In this document: positions 45,992 through 57,208 of the stretch, one piece after another
Layout: every line of letters begins with the position of its first letter
Numbering within the stretch: the stretch's first letter is position 1
NCBI GenBank assembly: GCA_019914995.1
Contig: CM034132.1
Coordinates: 3,164,501 to 3,228,500, forward strand
DNA: 64,000 nt
Reading direction: 5' to 3'
Source of the DNA: Acanthochlamys bracteata
Lineage: Eukaryota; Streptophyta; Magnoliopsida; Pandanales; Velloziaceae
The notes under the pieces: generated by a model
What the model was told of the DNA's origin: nothing
Databases searched by the model: none
Seen by the model: the letters and a program-made list of their open reading frames with translations, nothing else
Translations under genes and position numbers: made by a program

Positions 45992-48394
45992 ATGGCTTTT
46001 GCATCACCTCCAGCGCCCAAAATCCATAATAAGTTCCAACATGAAGAAGAAACATGTTACAACAACTTCACAGGAAAAACCCCGCTCCTGTTTCACTCCG
46101 TACATCCAATATATCACAATAACATTAATGAAACCAGAGTAACACAACCATATAACAAAGTTTGTATATTGCCAGTTTAATATAAATGTATATCAAACGA
46201 GCAATTAAACCTTAGGCATCCTGGGAATTTAACCTACCAAGCATAACTTCAACCACAACTTGACAGTAACAAGAAATGACAATCGAACAAATAAGGCAAA
46301 TAAGAGCTCACTATGCATTGAGGCTTCTTACCTAAGCAAAACTACGAAGTAGTCATTGCCAAATTGTCGGGGCAGATTAACATATCACCTAGAGACTTAA
46401 TCCATTCACTCAGAGATTTTGCTGGTAAGCTACACTAATCATCAAGCACAAAATAACATCCACAAGACTGAAGATAGCAATTGCTTTTTCAAAAGAGCAA
46501 CTCTCAAGTAAGTACTGATTGCAAGTTATATCGAACTAACCCAAAAGAATTACCTGGAGAACGAGCATTGGGTACATATGTCCAGCTTCATCTAAAGAGA
46601 TACTGCATTCTATGGTAAGAATTATCATATGCAAAATTTCAAACAAAGTTACTAAACTAAATACAATTAGTCTTTCTAGTGCATAGCATAAAGTTAATAA
46701 AGAGAGTTCATACAATTAGCATCCAAATCAAATGTATTATTTGAAAATAAGTAGATGAGTCTCCCTTGACCTTAGCTTAAATGCATATAGACTTTTATTC
46801 TCTCTAAACCATTTAAAGAACTCTTAAGGCATATAGGAAACGTTTGAGAGTGTTCTAAAATAAATTTTAAAAAACACATTTCAAAATTTTTCTTAAAAAT
46901 GTAACTTTCTTATTTTTTAAAAAATTATAAAAATTATATATTATAAAAATTTAATGAAATAAATTTATTATGATTTTTAAAATTTTAAAATACTGTAAAA
47001 ACATATTAAAAAGAAAAAATTGAAATAAAAAATTTTTAAGCAGTAATAAGCACCTCCAAATATGCCTATAATACCGATAAACTAATTATGACTATATAGA
47101 GGTTGGATACCAATGTAGTAGAGAACCCCGTGAATCAAGACAGATTCTATCAACAAACACCACAACTCAGTCATGCGTACATCTTCCAAGTTCCAACATG
47201 TAGCTCTTTCTAGTTCTAAGAATAATGCAATAAATATTAACACTCTGAGCAATAACATGAGTTTGCCAAATTTTTCTTAAAAACATAAATTTTAAGACAA
47301 AAGTTACAATGGACTTCAAGAAGAAGCAAGCATGAAATGTCGATTAACTTAATGGTGCGAGACCATTCGTACAAGTTCTTTTTCTGAGTTGATTACCACC
47401 TTACCTTTTCCTAGTTGTTCCAGAAACAAAATTATATGCATTGGGAAGTTACAGTAATTTTTTAAACAACAACTTAAGGACTCTGAAGAGAAACCTCATT
47501 TGCAACAAAACTCTCCCAAGTGGATATCTACCAACAATCTCGTGTATACAAACTTAAGCAAATGCAAATATGGAACAGATAATTAATTGATGTTTTAACA
47601 TGTGGCTCTAAAAAAAATTAACTTGTGTTTAGCTTAAATCCACTCTAACAGCTTCAATCAATCTACAACAAGACAAATGCATACATATACAAGCTTAACT
47701 ATGAGAGTTCACAAAAATTAATTGCTGTCAAACATTTTTTTTTAAAAGAAAACGAGCTAAGCTAAAATTTCCTGAAAACTTGAAGACCGTAATTTTGTTT
47801 GAAAACACAAAACCAGTCGCCAGACAGAAACCCTAATTGCTAAGAAAGAATAAAGAACGGGTAATTTGGTGAATTGTCTGCAGAAGACTCTACTAATAAC
47901 TTGAACCATGTCAAGTAGTGGCGGCCAAAATTAAGATTTCATTTTGTTTAAAAAACTGAAACAAAGAGCATTGCATGCTTTCCCAACTGATAAGACATCA
48001 AAGCATTTGCATCAGAAACTACTTGAGAGAAACTTCAAGATTAAACTCTTTATTGAAGCCGCAGGCAGCATTAAGTAGATGAAACATTTCATAAAAGCCA
48101 CCAGAAAGTGAAGCAAAATTCAGCGCATATATTTTGTAGAACGTAAAGAAAGTTCATCATCTTCTGTGTTCTCCAATAACTATTTTGATCAGATATGGAA
48201 CTACAATTTCTCGAGGAAACAAAGGAAATTACTAAAAATGATGAAAAACAAAATCACGAAGTCAAAAATAGGTGGGAGTATCAGAAAGAAACAAGGCATC
48301 ATCAGAAATAAATAAACAAATAAAACAAATTCAAGAAAGATTATGAAAAAGATGAACCAAACAAAACTTTGAAGTGCATGGGATGAGAGGGGCA
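45992..48394. other. Unassigned sequence downstream of MIR319
   Basis: Moderate AT content and few repeats except a family A block at about 46840-47050. No conserved protein in any frame. Because it lies directly 3' of the minus-strand MIR319 hairpin, part may belong to the primary microRNA transcript; this is inference. Confidence 0.35.
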
Positions 48395-48640
48395 TTTATA
48401 GACAAGGGAGCTCCCTTCAGTCCAAGCAAAGAGAGGATAGGATCTGTTTTACCTCCCGCATCATTCACTCATCTACCAAGCAAACCTGCTTGCTGGCTCA
48501 GTTTTTGTTATTATGATTTTGTTTCCTTCTCTTCAATAGATGAGATGGACTGCTTAGCAATTGAATGAATGAGTCGGCAGGTAATTCAACCCTTAACCCT
48601 TCCATGAGTGGACTGGAGGAAGCTCTCTTTAGCAGCAAAG
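48395..48640 (-). ncRNA. MIR319: MIR319 microRNA precursor hairpin
   Basis: On the minus strand the 3' arm (48405-48425) carries the 21-nt mature sequence starting UUGGACUGAAGGGAGCUCC, identical to conserved miR319a/b. The 5' arm (48609-48628) reads AGAGAGCTTCCTCCAGTCCA, the expected star side. Between them the long MIR159/319-type stem is recognisable by the second conserved pair, TGCCGACTCATTCATTCA on the 5' side and AGATGAGTGAATGATGCGGG on the 3' side, around a loop of about 80 bases. miR319 guides cleavage of class II TCP transcription-factor mRNAs and so controls leaf growth and shape (established). No TCP gene is in this window. An open frame on + across the mature site is a shadow of the hairpin. 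Confidence 0.95.
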
Positions 48641-49244
48641 CAAAGAGCAGACACACTCCCCTCCATGTTCCATGTCTCACCAAAAAAACCAAATAAATAC
48701 ACAAACCCAAACAAACAACAATGGAAAAACCAATTATAGATCCCAAAAGATTATAGAGCGACAACTAAAATAGATGTATATCATTTCATGGCGTACATAT
48801 TTTCTGTGATGGATTGAAGTTAGCCATGGAGAGAGGGTTTGAACATTGAACTGACTTTATCTAGTCTATAATAATTCTATGCATCTTTGAGAAGGTTTAA
48901 TTGAGAACTTGAGTAGAGCGAAATGAAGATGGAGAAAGTTGGGATGGTAGACATGCTCTCACCAAACGCACAATAAACACAGATAATAGAAAAACAATAC
49001 AAGAGAGTGAGAAAATTGAGAGAAGTGTTTGCTCTACTTGGCCAAGGAAAGCTACTTAAAATGGTTCAAGAACTTGTAAGATAGATGCAACAAATAATCA
49101 TGCAGCACACATGAAAGAAAGGAGTCTAGTGACTAGTCTATTTTCATTGGGATAAATTGCTGCAGTGCATGAAAGATTTTAGACTTGATCTTTTTCATTC
49201 TTGTTTACAATTTCCTAACATGTTTGTAAACATGTTACATATAT

Positions 49245-49439
49245 GGGTGCGTTCTTCTACGACCAAAGTCATTTCTTTTTTATATCAAAATTATTTCTAA
49301 TTTATTTTTTATTATAAAAAATATATAAAAAATCACTTCAGCTTATTTTTTAATATAAAAAAATATATCATTTTCAATAAAACTATTTTTAATAATTTAT
49401 TTTTAAAAAAATCATTTTCAAAACTAAAAAAACGTACCC
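49245..49439. mobile_element. Short TIR element (MITE), 195 bp
   Basis: The ends GGGTGCGTTCTT and, in reverse complement, GGGTACGTTTTT form an imperfect inverted repeat. The flanks are TAT on both sides (49242-49244 and 49440-49442). The interior is AT-rich and self-complementary. Confidence 0.6.
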
Positions 49440-49968
49440 TATTTTATAGACAAGTATCAAAAGTCTTCTTTTGCATAGTTATAAGCCATATTTAATATAC
49501 AATTATGCGTCTCTTATTATTATATTCACTATTATCATAGACCGTTAATGTGGTTTACATGAACATTTTATTTAGTTGAGCTGAATATGCTTATGGAAAT
49601 GTAGTTTATATGAACTTCAAGAGAGTTACTCGAATTGAGTGACACAAAATAGCTAGATAAACTTGTACATACTGCAATTAGATACATGTCAGGATGAGAA
49701 TATACTTAAGTTCATCAAACTATGCAAAATCTTGAATCTTTTCAGAAGGATAGATGACACTTACTGATTTCCTATGTTGCGTGTATGTTGAATTCTAAGG
49801 ATGAAATAAATACGGCTAAATTTTGGTTTGCTGGCTTGCTATTGTCCCTAAGTCCTAAACGAAACAAACAAGTCGATCAATCAATCAATCCTTTCTTCTC
49901 AAGAAAATAAAGCCAACAACTTTAGACAAGTATCCTTGAAAGAAAATATTTCTCTCTGAAAACATATA

Positions 49969-49996
49969 ATCTCTACTGCAGTGCTGCAGTAGAGAT
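49969..49996. repeat. 28-bp near-perfect palindrome
   Basis: Arms ATCTCTACTGCA and TGCAGTAGAGAT are exact reverse complements separated by four bases (GTGC). It lies about 1.35 kb upstream of the MIR319 hairpin. Confidence 0.85.
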
Positions 49997-50207
49997 CTTT
50001 ATTTTAGATCCACCACTATGATCACAGTCATTTTATCTGCCCTCACAAGATTAATTAATGTATAGCAAACAAGACACTTCATCCCCCTCTTTGTTTCCTT
50101 CTTTAAAACTTCCATTAACCTGTTCTAATTAAAGATACGTTTAAATTATAACGGAGAGAGAGAGAGGATGGAAGGAGGCATGGAGGATATCAAATCACAT
50201 CAAATCA

Positions 50208-50720
50208 ATGGAAAGCTGGAAAGGGCACAGCTATAATAAAGCTGACCTTTTTTTTGTTTTTAATTGTTTCTGTGTATGCAGTAGAAGGGTGGTGTGGTGT
50301 GGTGTCTACGAGTCACATCGGAATCTCTCTGCAAGCCGTCATGTCCAAACTCAAAACCAGCCGGTAAGAGCGGTGCTCCCTGCTGCTACTGTTGTTGCTG
50401 TACTATATTTCGCGCTTTTCATTGCTTTTTAACTTGTTTTGCTTCAGAGCAAAGCTTCACCTACATGCAAACACTGCGAACGTTGAAAGGCTTTTTTTTT
50501 TAAAATCCCCGTTCTTCTCTCTATCTAAGGAGGTAGATGACGGAATTGACGGATTCCCACTGTTTTTATTTATTTTATTTGATATTTTTAATGATATCGC
50601 CGTTAGACAAAACAACAAAGAAAGAAAGCCCAGTTACTATTAGTGATAATGATGTGGGTGCCCATTCAGGCCCACTGCTAACGTGAGACTGATTATAAAG
50701 TACATAGCGAGTAGTATGAA
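50208..50720. other. Unassigned sequence with short open frames
   Basis: A GA repeat precedes it (about 50154-50167). Open frames of 60-80 codons on + have Cys/Phe-rich, unfamiliar translations and no supporting motif, so I do not call a gene. Confidence 0.4.
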
Positions 50721-50723
50721 ATT

Positions 50724-51491
50724 AGAAGGGACGAGTGGATCAATTTTAGATAGATCTAATTTAATTAGATAAAATTTGTTTTAATTTTAATTTAATTTAT
50801 AAATTTATATTTATCAAAATTATCATCATAATTTAATTTATTTAATAATTAAATTAAATTCAGACTAACTTATTTAATAATTAGAATTATTTATTTTATT
50901 TTATAATTTTATGCTAGAATAAAATTATAAAATCAGTTGGAATAAATACGTTGTAATATTTTTTGTGAAGAGATTTAGTGATTGTATGTCAAAGTGTATT
51001 TCTTAGCTAAAATTTATATTATAGATAAATAGTAATATTTTTCATACAAATTTTGATAAATATAGATAGGTGACAAAATTTTGATAAAAATTTTCCTACA
51101 AAATATAAATTCATTATCAACGAAATACCTATACAGTAATATTTTTAATAATACTGTAATTCTCATCTTATAATATTTTATAAATATAATATAATTCTAA
51201 AAGTAGAAGAGTATTATAAGAATTTATAATTTACTATTATTGATTTTTTTAAGTATTATTAAAATTTTATTATTCGGTAAGAAAAAATTGAAAAAGAGTT
51301 GTTCCTTCTAGTAGTGGTAATTCAAATTAATGGATTAATTTCGAATCAACACAGATTAATTCATTCAATAACCGGATCAAATTTACTTAATTCTAACCTA
51401 ATCTGTAAATTTATACCTGTCAAGATTATTAATCATCATCCACGTCAATTTCAGGTTGAATTTTTGTATCGGATCATATATTGCCACCCTT
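50724..51491. mobile_element. hAT-like element, third copy of the 820-bp family, inverted
   Basis: Read on the minus strand it starts AAGGGTGGCAATATATGATC, like the left end of 23174-23994. It continues with AAATTTGATCCGGTTATTGA and ends near AAAATTGATCCACTCGTCCC. Interior landmarks such as TTTGATAAAAATTTTCC correspond. The flank duplication is not evident. Confidence 0.6.
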
Positions 51492-52717
51492 ATATGAATT
51501 TACTTGAAATAACTTTTTAAAATACAATATTTAAAGAAAATTTAAATATTTACTATAATATTATAAAAAAGTATCTTAAAAATAAAAAATAAAATAAAAA
51601 AAGATTTAAAATAGAGAGCAAAACTATTACGTACAAATTGCTAGCACCAGAATAGTATTGGAGATCACATGTAAAGAAACTGTGACGAATTTAAGATTCC
51701 TCTTAACACCAATGAGTAATGAAAAAAGTGAACCTAATTCTTTGTAAATATTATTTCAGAACTATTGATAATCAGTGTGGAACTAAACCTTTCTTAAAAG
51801 AAACAATTAATTGCTTGAGTTTGATAGTAACTAGCTTCTCATGACTCAAGCCTCTCTCAAAAATAATAAACAAACAAGGTAAAAAACAGAAAGGAGTTTT
51901 TAAGTTTATTAGTGTGAACCTGTCTTGTATAGTTGTTTTGCTTATATACATCTCCCAACCGCTTTGATGAACTCTCCCTTTAATGTTGTTTTGATGACAA
52001 GACCCAGTTGTTAGTGAATAATCCAACAGCTTAAAAAATCTTACTTATAAAGCCCTTTTAAAATGTAAAAATTTAGCTTTTCACAGAAATACGTTAGAGC
52101 GCTTTCCATAAATGCGAGGCTTATATATTTTAGTGAATAAACATTTTCAAAGCCCAAACCAGTTTCTTCATCGAACAAAGCCTTAGAAAATGGTCTACAA
52201 GAGTTCAACTCAGACCACCTACAATCATCATCTTTATGACTATGTAATGCCTTAATCCTTATAATTGGTGTCTCACGTACTATATATTTTATGGTAATTC
52301 TTAGTTTTCGTTTCTTAGATAGCTCAAAGGGATAGCTTATCCAACTTTATTTGCTTGAGCATCCACCTCCTTTGCAAATTAGGTATCCAGTGAGTGAACA
52401 ATAAAAACCTTCGATCTCTATTTCTTCTCTCAAGCTTTCATTGATTGCCGCTTGTGGGCATTCTCATTTTGTCTCCCAAATCTAAACCCTTTTTTTACGT
52501 GAAGGGAAACACACTTGCATTGGATGTGCTTTGGTTTTTTGTAGCAAGTTTTGATACTTGCTTTGTCATCTAGGAGCACTAAGGCAATCACTAGCTCTAT
52601 CACCTTCATCTTTTTGCGAGTCGTCATTGTTACTATTGGATAATGATTATGATACTTCATACTCATCCTTGTCAAATGAGAACTCAAAATTTCACAATAG
52701 ATAGCGTAAATGACATC
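51492..52717. other. Unassigned AT-rich spacer
   Basis: Open frames on the minus strand at 51772-52026 and 52430-52807 have no recognisable domain and unusual composition; not called as genes. Confidence 0.4.
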
Positions 52718-53765
52718 TGAAAAGTAGTTGCTATCGGAGAGATGCATCGGAAGAGCTAAATAAAAAAAGACATCTAATAAATTAAATCCATATAATAGAA
52801 AATTCAATCCAATCCGAAAAATTAAACCAATTGATTATAGAATTTTCTAATATATTAATCCTCTTCTTATTTTATCTTTATTAATATACTAATTTACTCA
52901 TTTTTAAATCATCTTGCTAAGGCCCATTTGAGTGAACACTACTTTTAACTTGCTCACCTATTGTCATTGAGAACTACTATTTGCATCAGAATCGTAATCA
53001 AATCTTATTCTGATACCACTGTTAGAGAGATACACCGGAGAGCTAATTAAGATAAGATATCTGAAAAATTTGATCCATAAATTAAAAAGTTGGATCTAAT
53101 GCAAAAATTTAAGCTAATTAGTTATAAAATTTTCTATTATATTTACATTATTCTTATACTATAAGAGTGATTTATCTATATTTCTCCTCATCTGATCACT
53201 CTATCGAGCACCAAATATATCAATTGTTCATGAATCCCAGCCAATTGGCTCCGATCACCCTTTTTTGCACACCAAGAGCCAGCTTTTAGAGCCCAACTTG
53301 TTCCGAATATGTTCTCACACTTTGCAGAAGCCTATGTAAGTGACACTACTCTTAACCTACTCATCATACTTTCAGTTATAACTATAATATGTGACAGTCG
53401 TCTCGCCTGCACATTATTTTTAAACAATAAAGAACTAGTCATCAGAGTCAATTTGCTACGAATTCTCTGTCACATCTTGTAGAAGTCTATGTGAGTCACA
53501 CTGTTCTTAACATACTCACTCACTGTCAGTTAGAACTAATACGTACATTGGGCTCCTAACTAAATCATAAGCTTCGATATCACTGTTGTGAGATACAATA
53601 TTAGAAAAGCTAACCAAAATAAGATATCCAAAGAGTTGGATTCATATACTAAAAAACCCAATCTAATTCAAAAATTTAAGCTAATGAGTTATGTAACTCT
53701 AATATATTGACCATCTTCTCACTTTATTTTTATTCAATATGGTACGTATCTATTCATTCTTAACC
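52718..53765 (-). repeat. Three tandem remnants of a copia-type LTR/leader
   Basis: Three related units start near 52724, 53022 and 53586. Each has GAGATACA/GATGCATC, then AGAGCTAA, AAGATATCT, TTGGAT/AAATCC, AATTTAAGCTAAT and a TTTATTTTTATT-like tail. Between them a second shared phrase (AGAAGTCTATGTGAGTCACA, then ACTCACTCACTGTCAGTTAG) recurs at about 52925, 53330 and 53480. At 53010-53019 TCTGATACCA directly precedes TGTTAG, i.e. on the minus strand an LTR end followed by a tRNA-iMet-type primer site. This suggests LTR plus leader units repeated by unequal recombination. No pol sequence. Confidence 0.6.
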
Positions 53766-54237
53766 TAACAAACAACTGCATACCTTTTAAAAGACTAGAT
53801 AAAAAATAATTAGCCTATATTAATTACAATTTTGATCCATCTAACGTGGCCATGTTCAGTAATGAACCTATAGGTGAAATCACAATCTAGAAAGTTTTGC
53901 ATTTGGCATGCCTTTTGAGTTGATGAAATTATGTTGTTAGCATTTGCAAGAAGAGTTATCATAACCTATTAAGATCTTGGCAACAAGTCTTCTGATTACA
54001 TAATGTTCTTATGATTACTGACTTGCTACTCCTGTTGTTGCTCTATTAGTTTATGATGATGCGTACAATATCGCTCACAACTTAACAACTTAATTTTCGA
54101 GTCACTTGGATCTGATTATTATAAGTTTTCAACAGATCCCCAAAAGGTGCGAATTTGTCTGCAGAAAATTACAGTTTTGAGTTTATGAGACGTCACACAT
54201 TGGTGATGCAGCAAAAAAAAATACATTCATAGCAACC
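53766..54237. other. Unassigned sequence
   Basis: No repeat family or coding motif recognised. Confidence 0.4.
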
Positions 54238-54438
54238 AAAACCGATAGGTTCACGATTATTGTACCTAATTTGCCTACTACAACTAAGAAAAAAGGTAAT
54301 AGTAGCAGTGGAGAAGAATTATTGTAATAGCATGTGTTTGGAGCTGTTAGCCTATTGTCGATGTGCTTAGTTGGTGTGGGAGTTTTATGTTTGGTGAAGA
54401 GAAAAAAGATGTTAAATAAACTTACTAGATCAACTTAA
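54238..54438 (+). pseudogene. Relic of the C-terminus of a single-pass membrane protein (unidentified)
   Basis: One frame reads KTDRFTIIVPNLPTTTKKKG, then GNSSSGEELL, two stops (54325-54330), HVFGAVSLLSMCLVGVGVLC and LVKRKK to a final TAA at 54436-54438. The hydrophobic stretch followed by KRKK looks like a transmembrane helix with a cytosolic anchor. I do not recognise the family. The paired stops suggest decay. Confidence 0.35.
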
Positions 54439-55194
54439 GAGTGGAGGGACGAATTGTGTTGATAATTAATAATTTTCGTAAATAGAACTTTCTACATATG
54501 GCATATATGTAGCTGACTATCTGTGAGATAATTCTCGTTGAGTTGAATATCAGTAATTAAAATACACAGTAAGCAATTTCACAATTTTTGTAAATAAGAA
54601 CTAAAGGATTGACGTGATTCGACAAATCTCTTTATCTACGTCCACGATCGTTCTATCATAAGACATATAAAGTCACTATACTTTAAACAAGCTATACTTA
54701 CAAAATACAAATTGCTTCACCAAGCACACTTGCTCTTATAATGTTTCTTATGCAAGACAGTCCTACTTAGCCGACTGGACGCACGCCGCCCTGGCTGAAC
54801 AGATATAGCTTCATTACAAAGTTAATAAGTATCCACCAAGCTACTATCGAGTATTTTCTACAAGTGCCTAAGCACTTAGCCTCTAAATTTGTTAAAGACT
54901 ACTTACGTACAGGATCAATCTCAGTACAGTATGAGCTTAAAATAAATAAAATGAGATGATCTAAAGCATGCTGTTGAGAGAGAGAGAGAGAGGATATTTT
55001 CGCAAGTTAAATTAGTAGTTGTGAGATCGTGTTTTTAGAATTTGAGTCTGTGTGTTACTTTTGCTTGTATACATTTCCTTTTATTTTTCTCACCGAATTA
55101 TTATCTACTGTTTTGTAATTCTTTTTCTGATATGATTTCTACTTACATATTTGAGCTTCTTGAAGTCTTCCCATTGAAAATTTTTTCGTTAGAG
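54439..55194. other. Unassigned sequence with a GA microsatellite
   Basis: A GA run lies at about 54974-54992. No coding signal otherwise. Confidence 0.4.
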
Positions 55195-55555
55195 TTTTCT
55201 TGTCTATAGCAGATCTCGAGACATTTTTTATTGGGGATTCAATTCCCGTTGGAGCTCTTATGGCTGTGATGGCTGTTGTTCATAAATTCAGCAATCCTTC
55301 AGTAAAACCATCATTTGATTTCATTTAGCTGGTTTTGAGTAAGCTTTCTCATCAGTATTAAATGTATCGGTGTGAGAATTCAAAATTTTCGCTTGAACGG
55401 TTGCGCACTTGCTTAAACCGAGATGGCTCCCTTTTTGGTGTGGACCGCAGCGAGGCAGCAACTTATTTTCATACTTTATGGCTTGACGCTGAGCTGGGCC
55501 ACAAATTTTTCTCGTGAATTAGTTGATCCAAATGATGTTCTTCTGGCAGTTTGAT
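55195..55555 (+). pseudogene. Frameshifted coding relic (unidentified)
   Basis: Protein-like text in broken frames: ADLETFFIGDSIPVGALMAV then MAVVHKFSNPSVKPSFDFI and a stop; further on KFSLERLRTCLNRDGSLFGV, DRSEAATYFHTLWLDAELGH and KFF; then, after a one-base shift, SRELVDPNDVLLAV and a stop. Composition and continuity across 350 bases look like a once-coding region. I could not name the family. Confidence 0.4.
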
Positions 55556-57208
55556 GGAAGTTGACGAGTTAGTATGGGTTCCCGATCTTGCTGTTTAGCT
55601 CCATGATTAAATTTTCCTCTTTAGTGAATAGACTTGTAAATTGAATCAATATTAGCTTCTGCTTGTACCGAGATGATCATTTATACATTTGTAGCTTGAT
55701 TTATGTACTATTTGCAGAATCTATAAAATCTAAATTTTGAGATGATTTATGAAGTTCGATTATATGTTGATTTCAGCTCCTTGGTCTGCAAATTTGATGT
55801 TCTGTTTGTAGTGCATTGATCTTGCTCTTGATGTGGATGTGTTGCTGCCACACTGATCTAACCCTGGTGCAGTATAAGTCTTCAAGTTGCTGGAGCTTCC
55901 GTATGAGACATCGGTAATGTCTCTCTATTCAATTTCTTGCTCAACAATAAAGAGATAACATCTACGTAGCTGACTGCTTCTCTATTTGTATATGTTTTAT
56001 TTTTCTGCTAAATCACTTCTCTACCCTATTTTTATATTTGTGAAGATTCTGTTCTTACACCTCATGAAAGATTTCTAAGACAAATAGCAAGCAAGTAGAT
56101 GACTGTTTGGTGGCTATTTATAAATGAAGTATCTTTTTATGCTATAGCTGGTTTGTTGTCAGTTAAGTGTAGAATAAATTTTATTTTTAAAATTTTGTAG
56201 AATTTGATTTTAGCTGTTTAACTTATCTTAAGTTATAAATTTAAATTTTAATAATTGTTATTATCAAGATCAATCTTAGAAATAAAATTGACTTTGTTTA
56301 AGGAGTATAATATTAGCGACCAGATTAATTTGGTGGAGGTATCCGCAGCTAGAGTTTAACGATCACATTTGCAATGATGAGTTCTGTTATTATTAATGGT
56401 ATTAAATTTTCATATTAACGACTTTTTTTATATATGTCATTTTTTTATAGTGATAATATCAACAACCAAGCGAAGTGTGGACAAACAGTTGCTGATAGTA
56501 ATTTACAACCAAAAAGAAAAATGCATTAATAACGTTATAAGAAAAACTAAGACACCTGTACAGTTTCACTCTTAATCTTTGAAAAATTAAAAGAAAATAA
56601 AATAATAAAATATGCTTTGCATTTTCGTTGGGACGAAGAGCAGATTCGTCCGTGAAAACAGGTGTGCATCCGGAAAAAACAGTAAATTTTGTAAAATAAA
56701 TAAAAATTGATAAAAGATAATATTTGATACAAATAAAGTTTGGAATTTGAAATTAGAGTTTAGTATAAAAATATAAATAAAACTTGAAATCGTAATTAAG
56801 CAACATAAAGAGCTGAACAAAATTTTAACATATTAGTAAAATTAGATGGCAATTAAAACGTACTCTAAATTTCCTTTGAGTAATCAATGTGCCTCAAAGA
56901 TGTGTACAATTAATGCCTTTGCGCTCATGAGTTGGGAAAAAGAGCAGATTTGTTCCGTGAAAAACAATTAACTCGCATATTTTTAAAAGCCAAGTGGATC
57001 ACAGCAGAATTCATGTTTCAATGGATTACTAGTTTAGAAACGACGAAATGAAGGATGTGGAGGAAATGTAGCACGCGAATCGTAGCCATTGAGCACAATC
57101 CATGCCCCAGGCAGGTTGCAGATTCCGTTAATTGCATTGATCACTGATTTGCTTTCTCCGCATTTAACTTAAGATCATACTTATAAGCTCTCTCCAAATT
57201 GATATTGA
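55556..57208. other. Unassigned spacer and ABCC10 3' flank
   Basis: No coding signal. GGACGAA and TTCGTCC arms form a small hairpin at 56631-56651, and a related phrase (GAGTTGGGAAAAAGAGCAGA) recurs at about 56929. The last 100-200 bases probably include the 3' UTR of the minus-strand ABCC10 gene. Confidence 0.35.

Larger units (their letters stand above)
48641..50207. promoter_or_regulatory. MIR319 upstream region, with one MITE and a palindrome
   Basis: About 1.5 kb upstream of MIR319 with no coding signal, so it should contain its promoter. CT-rich, T-rich sequence next to the hairpin (48640-48770, minus strand) looks transcribed. The segment also holds the MITE at 49245-49439 and the palindrome at 49969-49996. 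No TATA box could be fixed with confidence. Confidence 0.4.

Noticed and set aside
45992..46180. 62-codon + frame with Pro and His residues
   Set aside because: No motif, no splice or promoter support; length is expected by chance.
48374..48764. Short proteins on either strand across 48.4-48.8 kb
   Set aside because: The region is the MIR319 hairpin; open frames there are incidental.
52430..52807. 125-codon minus-strand frame
   Set aside because: No recognisable domain, abnormal composition, and it enters the LTR-remnant repeat.
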